The notes beneath the pieces were generated by a model, which saw nothing but the letters and a program-made list of their open reading frames with translations, did not search any database and was not told the origin of the DNA. A DNA stretch of 51,543 nt from Streptomyces muensis. Its GTDB lineage: Bacteria; Actinomycetota; Actinomycetes; Streptomycetales; Streptomycetaceae. The position numbers and the translations under genes are program-made. Of the stretch, positions 19,414 to 29,711 are shown in pieces. The stretch's first letter is position 1, and each line of letters starts with the position of its first letter. The DNA lies in the NCBI RefSeq assembly GCF_021474425.1, contig NZ_JAKEIP010000037.1, positions 1 to 51,543 on the forward strand, in the 5' to 3' direction.

Positions 19414-20007
19414 ATGTCGCTTCGGGTCACGTTCGTCGCCGCCGCGCGCAGCTCCCCGCTGCTCGCCGAGCGCTTCGAGGACGACCGGCCGCTGGACCAG
19501 GCCGGCTGGGACGAGGTGCAGCGCGTCGCACGCGACCTGCTGCCGCTGGCGGCGGCCGAGCTGCGCTACTGCTCGCCGACCCCGCGCAGCCGCGCCACCG
19601 GCGACGCCCTCGGCTACGCACCGCTGGTCCAACTCGCCCTGCGCGACTGTGACATGGGCCGCTGGCGCGGGCTCACCCTGGGCGAGGCGATGGCCCGGGA
19701 GCCGGACGCCGTGGACGCCTGGCTCGCCGATCCGCGCGGCACGCCGCACGGCGGGGAGTCCCTGCTCGCGTTCATCGGCCGGGTCGGCGGCTGGCTCGAC
19801 ACCCGTCCCGTGGACGACGGCGGCCGGATCGTCGCCGTGGCCGAACCGTCCGTGATCCGGGCCGCCCTGGTCTACGCCCTGAAGGCGCCGCCCGCCACCT
19901 ACTGGAACATCGACGTACGCCCCCTGTCGACCACCACCGTGACCGGCCACGCCGGCCGCTGGAACCTCCGCTTCGACGGGGCGCCGACTCAGCCCTCGCG
20001 GGCGTAG
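19414..20007 (+). CDS. Histidine-phosphatase-fold protein lacking catalytic histidines
   Basis: A 197-residue protein whose layout follows the phosphoglycerate-mutase-like branch (FVAAARSSPLLAERF, AELRYCSPTPRSRATGDALG, GTPHGGESLLAFIGRV, AVAEPSVIRAALVYAL). The N-terminal RHG triad is replaced by A-A-A in FVAAAR, and the second histidine (usually in SHGGVIR) by E-P in AEPSVIR, so phosphoryl transfer is not expected. A TTGACC-17 bp-CACCAT promoter (19379-19407) would give a nearly leaderless mRNA. It overlaps the end of the convergent DUF6314 gene by 19 bp. Confidence 0.8.
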   Translation: MSLRVTFVAAARSSPLLAERFEDDRPLDQAGWDEVQRVARDLLPLAAAELRYCSPTPRSRATGDALGYAPLVQLALRDCDMGRWRGLTLGEAMAREPDAVDAWLADPRGTPHGGESLLAFIGRVGGWLDTRPVDDGGRIVAVAEPSVIRAALVYALKAPPATYWNIDVRPLSTTTVTGHAGRWNLRFDGAPTQPSRA

Positions 20008-20432
20008 TCCGTGGTGAGGACGAGGTCCTTCGCCGGGCCCCGAACCCGCCACACCGTCCGCCAGTGGTTCTCGTCCCGGACGGTGAACTCGCCCCGGTAG
20101 AGGTCGGCCGAGCACGGGTGGTCGGTGATGTGCCGGCCGGTCGTCAGGTCCAGGTCGTGGAAGAAGCGGCCGTCGGCGAAGCGGACGTCCGCCGTTCCCG
20201 GTGAACCGCCCGGGAGGAAACGCAGGGTGCGTTCGGCGGGGCGCGGGACGTCACGCCAGACGAAAGTGCCGGACTCGTGGTGCAGGAGGCCGCCGTCGTC
20301 GAGTCGGCCGAAAACCGTCGTACCGGAGAAGTCGCCTGCCTCCCCCGTCGTCAGATCCCGCACGGACCGCTCGACCCGCCAGTCTCCGGTCAGATACGTC
20401 AGCACCTCCGGTACTGGCCAGAACTCGCTCAT
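19989..20432 (-). CDS. DUF6314-family protein
   Basis: A 147-residue protein, SEFWPVPEVLTYLTGDWRVERSV-like start, then alternating beta strands (GTFVWRDVPRPAERTLRF, HPCSADLYRGEFTVRDENHW), which suggests a lipocalin-like or heterocycle-binding barrel. The family has no known function. ATG 20432 has GAGGAG about four to nine bases upstream. Divergent from the arabinofuranosidase gene. Confidence 0.8.
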   Translation of the reverse strand: MSEFWPVPEVLTYLTGDWRVERSVRDLTTGEAGDFSGTTVFGRLDDGGLLHHESGTFVWRDVPRPAERTLRFLPGGSPGTADVRFADGRFFHDLDLTTGRHITDHPCSADLYRGEFTVRDENHWRTVWRVRGPAKDLVLTTDYAREG

Positions 20433-20472
20433 CCGCTCCTCGCTTCCGACACTTTCGGTACCGCGCGACCCG

Positions 20473-20538
20473 TTGACGCTCCGGATCACCCTCCCTATCT
20501 TGCCGTTCGAAGTGCTGATCAGCGTTTGATATTTCGAA
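20473..20538 (+). promoter_or_regulatory. Promoter and palindromic operators of the arabinofuranosidase gene
   Basis: TTGACG (20473-20478), 17 bp, TATCTT (20496-20501). Palindromes TTCGAA (20506-20511, over the expected start of transcription), GCTGATCAGC (20514-20523) and TTCGAA (20533-20538) follow. The arrangement suits repression by a sugar-responsive LacI-type regulator, which is not encoded nearby. Confidence 0.55.
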
Positions 20539-20558
20539 CATCGAGCCGCGGAGTATCC

Positions 20559-23039
20559 ATGCCACGCAATCCCAGCCGCTGGAGATTCGGCCTAGCGACC
20601 ACCGCCTTCCTGGTGGCAGCCGGTCTCATCCCGTCGCCCGCCCACGCCGAGGACGTCACCGACTACGCGATCACCGTCGACCCGAGCGCCCAAGGCGCGG
20701 CGATCGACGACACGATGTACGGCGTCTTCTTCGAGGACATCAACCGGGCCGCGGACGGCGGACTGTACGCCGAGCTCGTGCAGAACCGGTCCTTCGAGTA
20801 CTCCACCGCCGACAACGGCTCGTACACGCCCCTGACCTCGTGGACCGTCGGCGGCACGGCCCAGGTCGTCAACGACACCGGCCGGCTCAACGCGCGCAAC
20901 CGCAACTACCTCTCGCTGGGCGCCGGTTCGTCCGTCACGAACGCCGGTTACAACACCGGCATCCGGGTCGAGCAGGGCAAGAGGTACGACTTCTCGGTGT
21001 GGGCCCGCGCCGAGAGCGGCAGCACGCTCACCGTCTCCCTGAAGGACGCCGCGGGCACGCTGGCCACCGCCCGGCAGGTCGCCGTGAAGGGCGGCTGGGC
21101 CAAGTACAAGGCCACCTTCACCGCGACCCGCACCAGCAACCGCGGCCGGCTCGCCGTGGCCTCGACCGCCGCGGCCGCACTCGACGAGGTGTCGCTCTTC
21201 CCGCGCGACACCTACAAGAACCAGCCGAACGGCCTGCGCAAGGACCTCGCCGAGAAGATCGCCGCCCTGAAGCCGGGCTTCGTGCGCTTCCCCGGCGGCT
21301 GCCTGGTCAACACCGGCTCGATGGAGGACTACAGCGAGGCCTCGAACTGGCAGCGCAAGCGCAGCTACCAGTGGAAGGACACCATAGGCCCGGTCGAACA
21401 GCGCGCCACCAACGCCAACTTCTGGGGCTACAACCAGAGTTACGGTCTCGGCTACTACGAGTACTTCCGCTTCTCCGAGGACATCGGCGCCATGCCGCTG
21501 CCCGTCGTCCCCGCCCTGGTCACCGGCTGCGGCCAGAACAAGGCCACCGACAACGAGGCGCTGCTCAAGCGGCATATCCAGGACACCCTGGATCTCATCG
21601 AGTTCGCCAACGGCCCGGCGACCTCCAAGTGGGGCAAGGTCCGCGCCCAGATGGGCCACCCGAAGCCCTTCCACCTGACCCACATCGGGGTCGGCAACGA
21701 GGAGAACCTCCCCAAGGAGTTCTTCGCCCGCTTCGAGCAGTTCCGGGCCGCCATCAAGGCCAAGTACCCGGACATCACCGTCATCTCCAACTCCGGCCCG
21801 GACGACGCCGGCACGACCTTCGACACCGCGTGGCAGCTCAACCGCGAGGGCAAGGTCGACATGGTCGACGAGCACTACTACAACAGCCCGAACTGGTTCC
21901 TGCAGAACAACGACCGCTACGACTCCTACGACAGGAACGGCCCCAAGGTCTTCCTCGGCGAGTACGCCTCCCAGGGCAACGCCTGGAAGAACGGCCTCTC
22001 CGAAGCCGCCTTCATGACCGGCCTGGAGCGCAACGCGGACGTCGTCAAGCTCGCCTCGTATGCCCCGCTGCTCGCCAACGAGGACTACGTCCAGTGGCGG
22101 CCGGACATGATCTGGTTCAACAACCGGGCCTCCTGGAACTCGGCAAACTACGAGGTCCAGAAGCTGTTCATGAACAACGTCGGCGACCGCGTCGTCCCGT
22201 CCAGGGCCACCACCACGCCGAACGTCAGCGGCCCCATCAGCGGCGCCGTCGGCCTGTCCACCTGGGCGACCAGCGCCGCGTACGACGACGTCAAGGTCAC
22301 CTCGGCGGACGGCTCGACGCTGCTCAGCGACGACTTCTCCGGTGACGCCTCGAAGTGGACGCACAGCGGCGCCGGCAGCTGGAGCATCCAGGACGGCCAG
22401 TACGTCCAGACCGACGCCGCCGCCGAGAACACCATGGTCACGGCGGGCGACCCGGCCTGGAAGGACTACGACCTGCATGTGAAGGCCACCAAGAAGTCCG
22501 GCAAGGAGGGCTTCCTCGTCGCCTTCGGCGTCAAGGACACCGGCAACTACTACTGGTGGAACCTGGGCGGCTGGAACAACACCCAGTCCGCGATCGAGCA
22601 GGCCGTCGACGGCGGCAAGGGCACCCTGATGACCAAACCCGGGTCGATCGAGACGGGCCGCGCCTACGACATCGACATCAAGGTGCGCGGCCGCCAGGTC
22701 ACCCTGCTCCTCGACGGCAAGGAGTGGGGCAGCTTCACCGACGACAAGCCGGCCGAGCCGTTCCGGCAGGTCGTCACCAAGGACGCGAGGACCGGTGACC
22801 TGATCGTCAAGGTCGTCAACGCCCAGTCCGCCGAGGCCCGCACGGCCATCGACCTCGGCGGCGCCAAGGTCGCCTCCACCGCCCGCGTCACCACGCTGGC
22901 CGCCGACCAGGACGCGGTGAACACCGAGACGGACACGCCGGTCACCCCGGTGAGCTCCACCTTCCGGGGCGTCACCGACAAGTTCACGTACACCTTCCCG
23001 GCGAACTCCGTCACCTTCCTGCGGATCAAGCAGAGGTAA
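20559..23039 (+). CDS. Secreted alpha-L-arabinofuranosidase, GH51, with extra domains
   Basis: An 826-residue exo-enzyme releasing arabinose from arabinoxylan or arabinan. Signal peptide 1-30 (cleavage after AHA). The order is an early barrel strand (GVFFEDINRAADGG), an inserted carbohydrate-binding beta-sandwich (about 70-220), the (beta/alpha)8 barrel with acid/base E381 (GVGNEEN) and nucleophile E468 (FLGEYAS), and a C-terminal sandwich. The latter is interrupted at about 588-730 by a concanavalin-like domain (LLSDDFSGDASKWTHSG, then YYWWNLGGWNN). ATG 20559 follows CGGAG and is right before the signal peptide. Confidence 0.95.
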   Translation: MPRNPSRWRFGLATTAFLVAAGLIPSPAHAEDVTDYAITVDPSAQGAAIDDTMYGVFFEDINRAADGGLYAELVQNRSFEYSTADNGSYTPLTSWTVGGTAQVVNDTGRLNARNRNYLSLGAGSSVTNAGYNTGIRVEQGKRYDFSVWARAESGSTLTVSLKDAAGTLATARQVAVKGGWAKYKATFTATRTSNRGRLAVASTAAAALDEVSLFPRDTYKNQPNGLRKDLAEKIAALKPGFVRFPGGCLVNTGSMEDYSEASNWQRKRSYQWKDTIGPVEQRATNANFWGYNQSYGLGYYEYFRFSEDIGAMPLPVVPALVTGCGQNKATDNEALLKRHIQDTLDLIEFANGPATSKWGKVRAQMGHPKPFHLTHIGVGNEENLPKEFFARFEQFRAAIKAKYPDITVISNSGPDDAGTTFDTAWQLNREGKVDMVDEHYYNSPNWFLQNNDRYDSYDRNGPKVFLGEYASQGNAWKNGLSEAAFMTGLERNADVVKLASYAPLLANEDYVQWRPDMIWFNNRASWNSANYEVQKLFMNNVGDRVVPSRATTTPNVSGPISGAVGLSTWATSAAYDDVKVTSADGSTLLSDDFSGDASKWTHSGAGSWSIQDGQYVQTDAAAENTMVTAGDPAWKDYDLHVKATKKSGKEGFLVAFGVKDTGNYYWWNLGGWNNTQSAIEQAVDGGKGTLMTKPGSIETGRAYDIDIKVRGRQVTLLLDGKEWGSFTDDKPAEPFRQVVTKDARTGDLIVKVVNAQSAEARTAIDLGGAKVASTARVTTLAADQDAVNTETDTPVTPVSSTFRGVTDKFTYTFPANSVTFLRIKQR

Positions 23040-23054
23040 GGAGCTCCGAGAGGC

Positions 23055-23747
23055 TCAGCTGCCGGCGGCCCACCCCGGGACCGTCGGCAGCACCTTCTCG
23101 GCGACCCGGAGCAGTACGGCGTCGTCCGGCACCATGCCGTCCGCGCGCCACAGGGTCACGTCGTAGGAACCGCCGCTGTCCTTCTCGTCCTGGGCCACCA
23201 CGACGGAGCGCAGCGGGACGCCGGTGCCGCTCTCGGCGTCGCCGCCGTCGAGACGGAAGTTGATCTTTATGGTCCGGTCCGAGTAGAGGACAGCGGGACG
23301 GCCGAGCACCGTCCGCTCGGTCGCGCTCCCCAGCAGTTCGTGCGACCCGGCCACGGGGAGGTCGTCGTAGGTGGCGGAGACCGTCACCGTGTACGTGTCG
23401 AACTCGACCTCGGCGGAGGGCATCGGGATGTCCTTGCCGCCGGAGAGCCCCACGGAGCCGTCGTTGCCGAAGGCGGTCTTCGCGGTCTCCGTCGGAGTGC
23501 CCAGCAGTTCGGCGAGGTCGGGCCGCAGCAGGGCCTCGCACAGCTGCTTCCCGGTCACCCGGCCGGTCCGCTTGCCGGGCTCCTTCTCGTCGGAGCAGCT
23601 GGCGGCCGGCGTGCCGCTGCTCCCGTTCCCGGACGTCACGTCGGACGCCCACAGGGCGCCCCCGAGCGCCGCGAACAACGCCACGGCCGCGAAGGCCTGC
23701 CCCCAAGCGTTGTGGCCCTTCTCGGGCGAGCCGATCTTTTCGGCCAT
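23055..23747 (-). CDS. DUF6215-like membrane-anchored protein
   Basis: A 230-residue protein: short cytoplasmic N-terminus (MAEKIGSPEKG), one transmembrane helix (about 15-35, WGQAFAAVALFAALGGALWA) and an extracytoplasmic domain with two cysteines (ASCSDEK and KQLCEALL). The pattern resembles DUF6215 proteins of Streptomyces, which have no known role. ATG 23747 is chosen over 23756; both are possible. Convergent with the arabinofuranosidase gene (15 bp between stops). Confidence 0.72.
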   Translation of the reverse strand: MAEKIGSPEKGHNAWGQAFAAVALFAALGGALWASDVTSGNGSSGTPAASCSDEKEPGKRTGRVTGKQLCEALLRPDLAELLGTPTETAKTAFGNDGSVGLSGGKDIPMPSAEVEFDTYTVTVSATYDDLPVAGSHELLGSATERTVLGRPAVLYSDRTIKINFRLDGGDAESGTGVPLRSVVVAQDEKDSGGSYDVTLWRADGMVPDDAVLLRVAEKVLPTVPGWAAGS

Positions 23748-23889
23748 GTCCCCCACCTGCCGTGATCCCCTGATACGTGCCCGGGGACACTAGCCCATGG
23801 ACATGACATGGACAAAGCCGGTTTTCGTGCCCTCTCGCCCGGGTGGGGTGCGGCGCGTCGGCCGGGCGGGGTAGGCCGCCCGGCCAAGA

Positions 23890-23923
23890 TTGCATAAACC
23901 TGCGGCGAAACGTATAGTCATGC
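23890..23923 (+). promoter_or_regulatory. argC promoter with candidate ArgR site
   Basis: TTGCAT (23890-23895), 17 bp, TATAGT (23913-23918), with the ATG 20-25 bases downstream of the predicted start. TTGCATAAAC over the -35 and ATAGTCATGC over the -10 resemble ARG-box halves. The same ATA(G/C)TCATGC string lies at the same place in the argH promoter. Confidence 0.6.
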
Positions 23924-23930
23924 CATCTAG

Positions 23931-26115
<2,185 letters not shown>

Positions 26116-26119
<4 letters not shown>

Positions 26120-27030
26120 GCAACTCACCCGCGCGCAAGCACACCGCGCTCCCCAAGGCCCAGATCCTCATCGAGGCGCTGCCCTGGCTGGTCCGGCACA
26201 ACGGCAAGACCGTCGTGATCAAGTTCGGCGGCAACGCCATGATCGACGAGGAGCTGAAGGCCGCCTTCGCCCAGGACGTCGTGTTCCTGCACCACGCCGG
26301 CCTCAAGCCGGTCGTCGTGCACGGGGGCGGCCCGCAGATCAGCGCCGCCCTCGACAAGCACGGCATCGTCAGCGAGTTCAAGGCCGGCCTGCGCGTCACC
26401 ACCGAGGACGCCATGGACGTCGTACGGATGGTGCTGGCCGGACAGGTCCAGCGCGAGCTGGTCAACCTGCTCAACCAGCACGGCCCGCTGGCCGTCGGCC
26501 TGACCGGTGAGGACGCGCACACCATCACCGCCACCAAGCACCAGCCCGAGATCGACGGCGAGCTGGTCGACATCGGCCGGGTCGGCGAGATCACCGCCAT
26601 CGACACGGGCGCGATCGAGGCGCTGCTGGCCGACGGCCGGATCCCGGTCGTCTCGTCGATCGCCCGTTCCGAGGACGACGGACATGTCTACAACGTCAAT
26701 GCTGATACGGCGGCTGCGGCACTCGCTGCTGCTCTGGGCGCCGAAACCCTCATGGTCCTCACGGACGTCGAGGGCCTCTACGAGGACTGGCCCAACTCCG
26801 ACGAGGTGATCAGCCGTCTCACCGCTTCCCAACTGGAGAAGCTGCTGCCGGAGTTGAGCTCCGGCATGGTGCCGAAGATGGAGGGCTGCCTGCACGCCGT
26901 GCGCGGGGGCGTCACCACCGCCCGCGTCATCGACGGGCGGGTCCAGCACTCGATCCTGCTGGAGATCTTCACCGATGAAGGCATCGGCACGATGGTCGTG
27001 CCGGACGCGCAAGAGGGGGATGCCGTATGA
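26116..27030 (+). CDS. argB: Acetylglutamate kinase
   Basis: A 304-residue amino-acid kinase phosphorylating N-acetylglutamate. Lysine-rich nucleotide loop [10 protein letters not shown], substrate loop [11 protein letters not shown], and C-terminal [13 protein letters not shown]. In many bacteria it is the arginine-inhibited step, and the N-terminal helix ([15 protein letters not shown]) of inhibitable forms is present. ATG 26116 overlaps the argJ stop and is preferred to earlier in-frame starts, which lie inside argJ. Confidence 0.97.
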
Positions 27031-28214
27031 CCGACAATCAGGAGCTCACCCAGCGGTGGCAGGGCTCGCTCATGAACAACTACGGCACCCCGCGGCTCCC
27101 TCTCGTCCGCGGTGAGGGCCTGAAGGTCTGGGACGCCGAGGGCAAGCAGTACTACGACTGGGTCGGCGGCATCGCCACCAACGCGCTCGGCCACGCCCAC
27201 CCGGCGATCGTCGAGGCCGTCAGCAAGCAGATCGCGTCCCTCGGCCATATCTCCAACTTCTTCATGGCCGAGCCGACCGTCGCCCTCGCCGAACGGCTCC
27301 TCCAGCTCTTCGGCCGGGACGGCAGGGTCTTCTTCTGCAACTCCGGCGCGGAGGCCAACGAGGCGGCCTTCAAGATCGGCCGGCTGACCGGGCGGACGCA
27401 CGTCGTCGCCACCGACGGCGGCTTCCACGGCCGCACCATGGGCGCCCTCGCGATGACCGGGCAGCCCGGCAAGCGGGAGCCGTTCCTGCCGCTGCCCGGT
27501 GACGTCACGCATGTGCCCTTCGGCGACGCGCAGGCGCTGGCCGCGGCCGTCACCGAGGAGACGGCCCTCGTGATCATCGAGCCGATCCAGGGCGAGCTCG
27601 GCGTCGTGGTGCCGCCGGCCGGCTATCTGAAGGCGGCGCGGGCGATCACCGCCGCGAGCGGTGCGCTGCTCGTCCTGGACGAGGTGCAGACCGGCGTCGG
27701 CCGTACCGGGCACTGGTTCGAGTACCAGGCCCACGAGGGCGTCCTGCCCGACGTCGTCACCCTCGCCAAGCAGCTGGGCGGCGGCCTGCCGCTGGGCGCG
27801 ACGGTCGCTTTCGGGCGGGCCGCCGAGCTGCTGCAGCCCGGGCACCACGGGACGACGTTCGGTGGCAACCCGGTCGCGTGCGCCGCCGGTCTCGCGGTGC
27901 TGGACACCATCGCGAACGACGGGTTGCTGGAGAACGTCAAGCGGCAGAGCGAGACGTTGCGCGACGGGATCGAGGCGCTGGGCCATCCGCTGGTCAGCCA
28001 TGTCCGGGGCGCGGGACTGCTCCTGGGTATCGTGCTCACCGAGCCGCACGCCGCGAAGGTGCAGCAGGCGGCTCAGGACGCCGGATTCCTGCTGAACGCG
28101 CCCGCCCCCGATGTCGTACGGCTCATGCCGCCGCTGAACCTCGGGGACGACGAAGTGGAAGCGCTTCTTCAGGCCCTTCCCGGCATCCTGGACGTTGCCA
28201 ACGGGGACGGATGA
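27027..28214 (+). CDS. argD: Acetylornithine aminotransferase
   Basis: A 395-residue class III PLP aminotransferase. Features: [17 protein letters not shown], the aspartate motif [13 protein letters not shown], the PLP lysine in [16 protein letters not shown], and [13 protein letters not shown]. It forms N-acetylornithine from the semialdehyde. ATG 27027 overlaps the argB stop (ATGA). Confidence 0.97.
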   Translation: MTDNQELTQRWQGSLMNNYGTPRLPLVRGEGLKVWDAEGKQYYDWVGGIATNALGHAHPAIVEAVSKQIASLGHISNFFMAEPTVALAERLLQLFGRDGRVFFCNSGAEANEAAFKIGRLTGRTHVVATDGGFHGRTMGALAMTGQPGKREPFLPLPGDVTHVPFGDAQALAAAVTEETALVIIEPIQGELGVVVPPAGYLKAARAITAASGALLVLDEVQTGVGRTGHWFEYQAHEGVLPDVVTLAKQLGGGLPLGATVAFGRAAELLQPGHHGTTFGGNPVACAAGLAVLDTIANDGLLENVKRQSETLRDGIEALGHPLVSHVRGAGLLLGIVLTEPHAAKVQQAAQDAGFLLNAPAPDVVRLMPPLNLGDDEVEALLQALPGILDVANGDG

Positions 28215-28233
28215 TCCGGGGAATGAGACGACG

Positions 28234-28779
28234 ATGAGTCAGGCGCAGGACCACGAGCAGGGCGGGGCCGCCGGGCCTGCCGTGCCGCAGACCCGTACCG
28301 CACGCCACCGCCGGATCGTGGACATCCTCAACCGGCAGCCGGTGCGGTCGCAGAGTCAGCTGGCGAAGCTGCTGTCGGACGACGGGCTGAGCGTCACGCA
28401 GGCGACGCTCTCCCGGGACCTGGACGAGCTCAACGCGGTGAAGATCCGGAACAACGACGGTGACCTGATCTACGCGGTGCCGAGTGAGGGCGGGTTTCGT
28501 ACGCCTCGGGCGCCGCTGGGGGAGTCGGCGAAGGAGGAGCGGATGCGGCGGTTGTCGCAGGAGCTGCTCATCTCCGCGGAGGCTTCCGCGAACCTCGTGG
28601 TCCTGCGGACCCCTCCGGGGGCGGCGCAGTTCTTGGCCTCGGCCATCGATCAGGCCGAGCTGCAGGACATCCTGGGGACCATCGCCGGTGACGACACGTT
28701 GCTGTTGATCAGCCGGAATCCTACGGGGGGTCAGGCTCTGGCCGATCATTTGCTGCGGTTGGCTCAGAACGGGCACTAG
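28234..28779 (+). CDS. argR: Arginine repressor
   Basis: A 181-residue ArgR. N-terminal winged helix ([39 protein letters not shown] with the ArgR Ser-Arg recognition pair) and a C-terminal arginine-binding hexamerisation domain ([31 protein letters not shown]). ATG 28234 is 19 bp after argD. It likely represses argCJBDR and argH through the sites noted at their promoters. Confidence 0.96.
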   Translation: MSQAQDHEQGGAAGPAVPQTRTARHRRIVDILNRQPVRSQSQLAKLLSDDGLSVTQATLSRDLDELNAVKIRNNDGDLIYAVPSEGGFRTPRAPLGESAKEERMRRLSQELLISAEASANLVVLRTPPGAAQFLASAIDQAELQDILGTIAGDDTLLLISRNPTGGQALADHLLRLAQNGH

Positions 28780-28807
28780 TCGCCGTAGGGGGTCTGTGAC
28801 TGGTTGG

Positions 28808-28850
28808 GCGCGGGTTGTTCGTGGCTGGTCGCGCAGTTCCCCGCGCCCCT
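28808..28850 (-). repeat. Dispersed 3'-end repeat, copy D (short form)
   Basis: Reverse-oriented exact core at 28830-28849 with the GACCAGCCAC arm, between the argR stop (28779) and the convergent ApbE stop (28908). Confidence 0.85.
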
Positions 28851-28907
28851 GGGTGGGTCGGCTCGCGTGGGCTGCGAGGTTGCCCCCGCCTCAGCCCCCC
28901 GGCCGCG

Positions 28908-29711
28908 TCAGCCCAGCCGCGCCGCCAACCCCCCGGTGCAGCGGACCTCGTCGCCCGCTGTGATCAAGAGCGCTTCTACGTCCGGCAACGACTCCAGCCA
29001 GCGCAGACCCTGGCGTGAACCCATGGCGAAGGCGGCGGTCGCCCAGCAGTCGGCCCAGGTGAGGCTGGGGGCTACGACCGTCACCGCCACCAGGTCCGTC
29101 ACCGCGGAGCGGCCCGTGCGGGGGTCGACTATGTGGGCGCCGCGTTCGGCGGTGCCGGAGGTGGCGACCGCCAGTTCGGACAGACCGGCAGCGGAGATCA
29201 CGGCAGCAAGGCCGCCCGGGCGGAGCGGGTCGGCCACCCCCACCCGCCAGGGGCGCTGTGCGCCCGGGACGCCCAGGAGCTGGACGTCGCCGCCGCCGTT
29301 GAGGCTGACGCCGCTCACGCCGGGGACGTCCGCGAGGCGGCGGGCCGCCCGTTCCACCGACCAGCCCTTGACGATGCCGGTCGGGTCGAGGCGGCCCTCG
29401 TACGACGTGCTGAACCAGCCCTCGCTGGTCCGCTCCGCCTCGGCGCCGAGCTCCAGCACCTCGGCGACCTCCGGATCGCACTCGTCGACGGTCAGCGCAC
29501 CGCGTACCAGCCGGGAGATCTGGCTGTCGTCGCGGTAGGTGCTGAACACCTCGTCGACCCGGTGCAGTCCGGCGACCGCCTCGTCCAGTGCCGACCGCAC
29601 GGCACCGGGGTCCCCGCCGCGGACGTCGAAGGAGAAGACCGTCCCCATGACCTCCTCCGCATGACGCACCGCGGCGGGAGCTTGTGTCGGTTCCACCACC
29701 GTGTCAGCCAC
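28908..29711 (-). CDS. apbE: FAD:protein FMN transferase (ApbE family)
   Basis: A 267-residue enzyme that transfers FMN from FAD to a threonine of target proteins. Signatures: EEVMGTVFSFDVRG, DPTGIVKGWSVERAAR, SLNGGGDVQ and ATSGTAERGAHIVDPRTG. GTG 29711 is the first in-frame start and overlaps the end of the FMN-binding gene by eight bases. No signal peptide or lipobox is visible, so the enzyme seems cytoplasmic, unlike periplasmic proteobacterial ApbE. The four-domain substrate is encoded directly upstream. Confidence 0.93.
   Translation of the reverse strand: MADTVVEPTQAPAAVRHAEEVMGTVFSFDVRGGDPGAVRSALDEAVAGLHRVDEVFSTYRDDSQISRLVRGALTVDECDPEVAEVLELGAEAERTSEGWFSTSYEGRLDPTGIVKGWSVERAARRLADVPGVSGVSLNGGGDVQLLGVPGAQRPWRVGVADPLRPGGLAAVISAAGLSELAVATSGTAERGAHIVDPRTGRSAVTDLVAVTVVAPSLTWADCWATAAFAMGSRQGLRWLESLPDVEALLITAGDEVRCTGGLAARLG

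Noticed and set aside
20592..22478. Long antisense frame under the arabinofuranosidase gene
   Set aside because: Repetitive Val/Gly/Leu-rich translation typical of the reverse of high-GC coding DNA; the sense gene is unambiguous.
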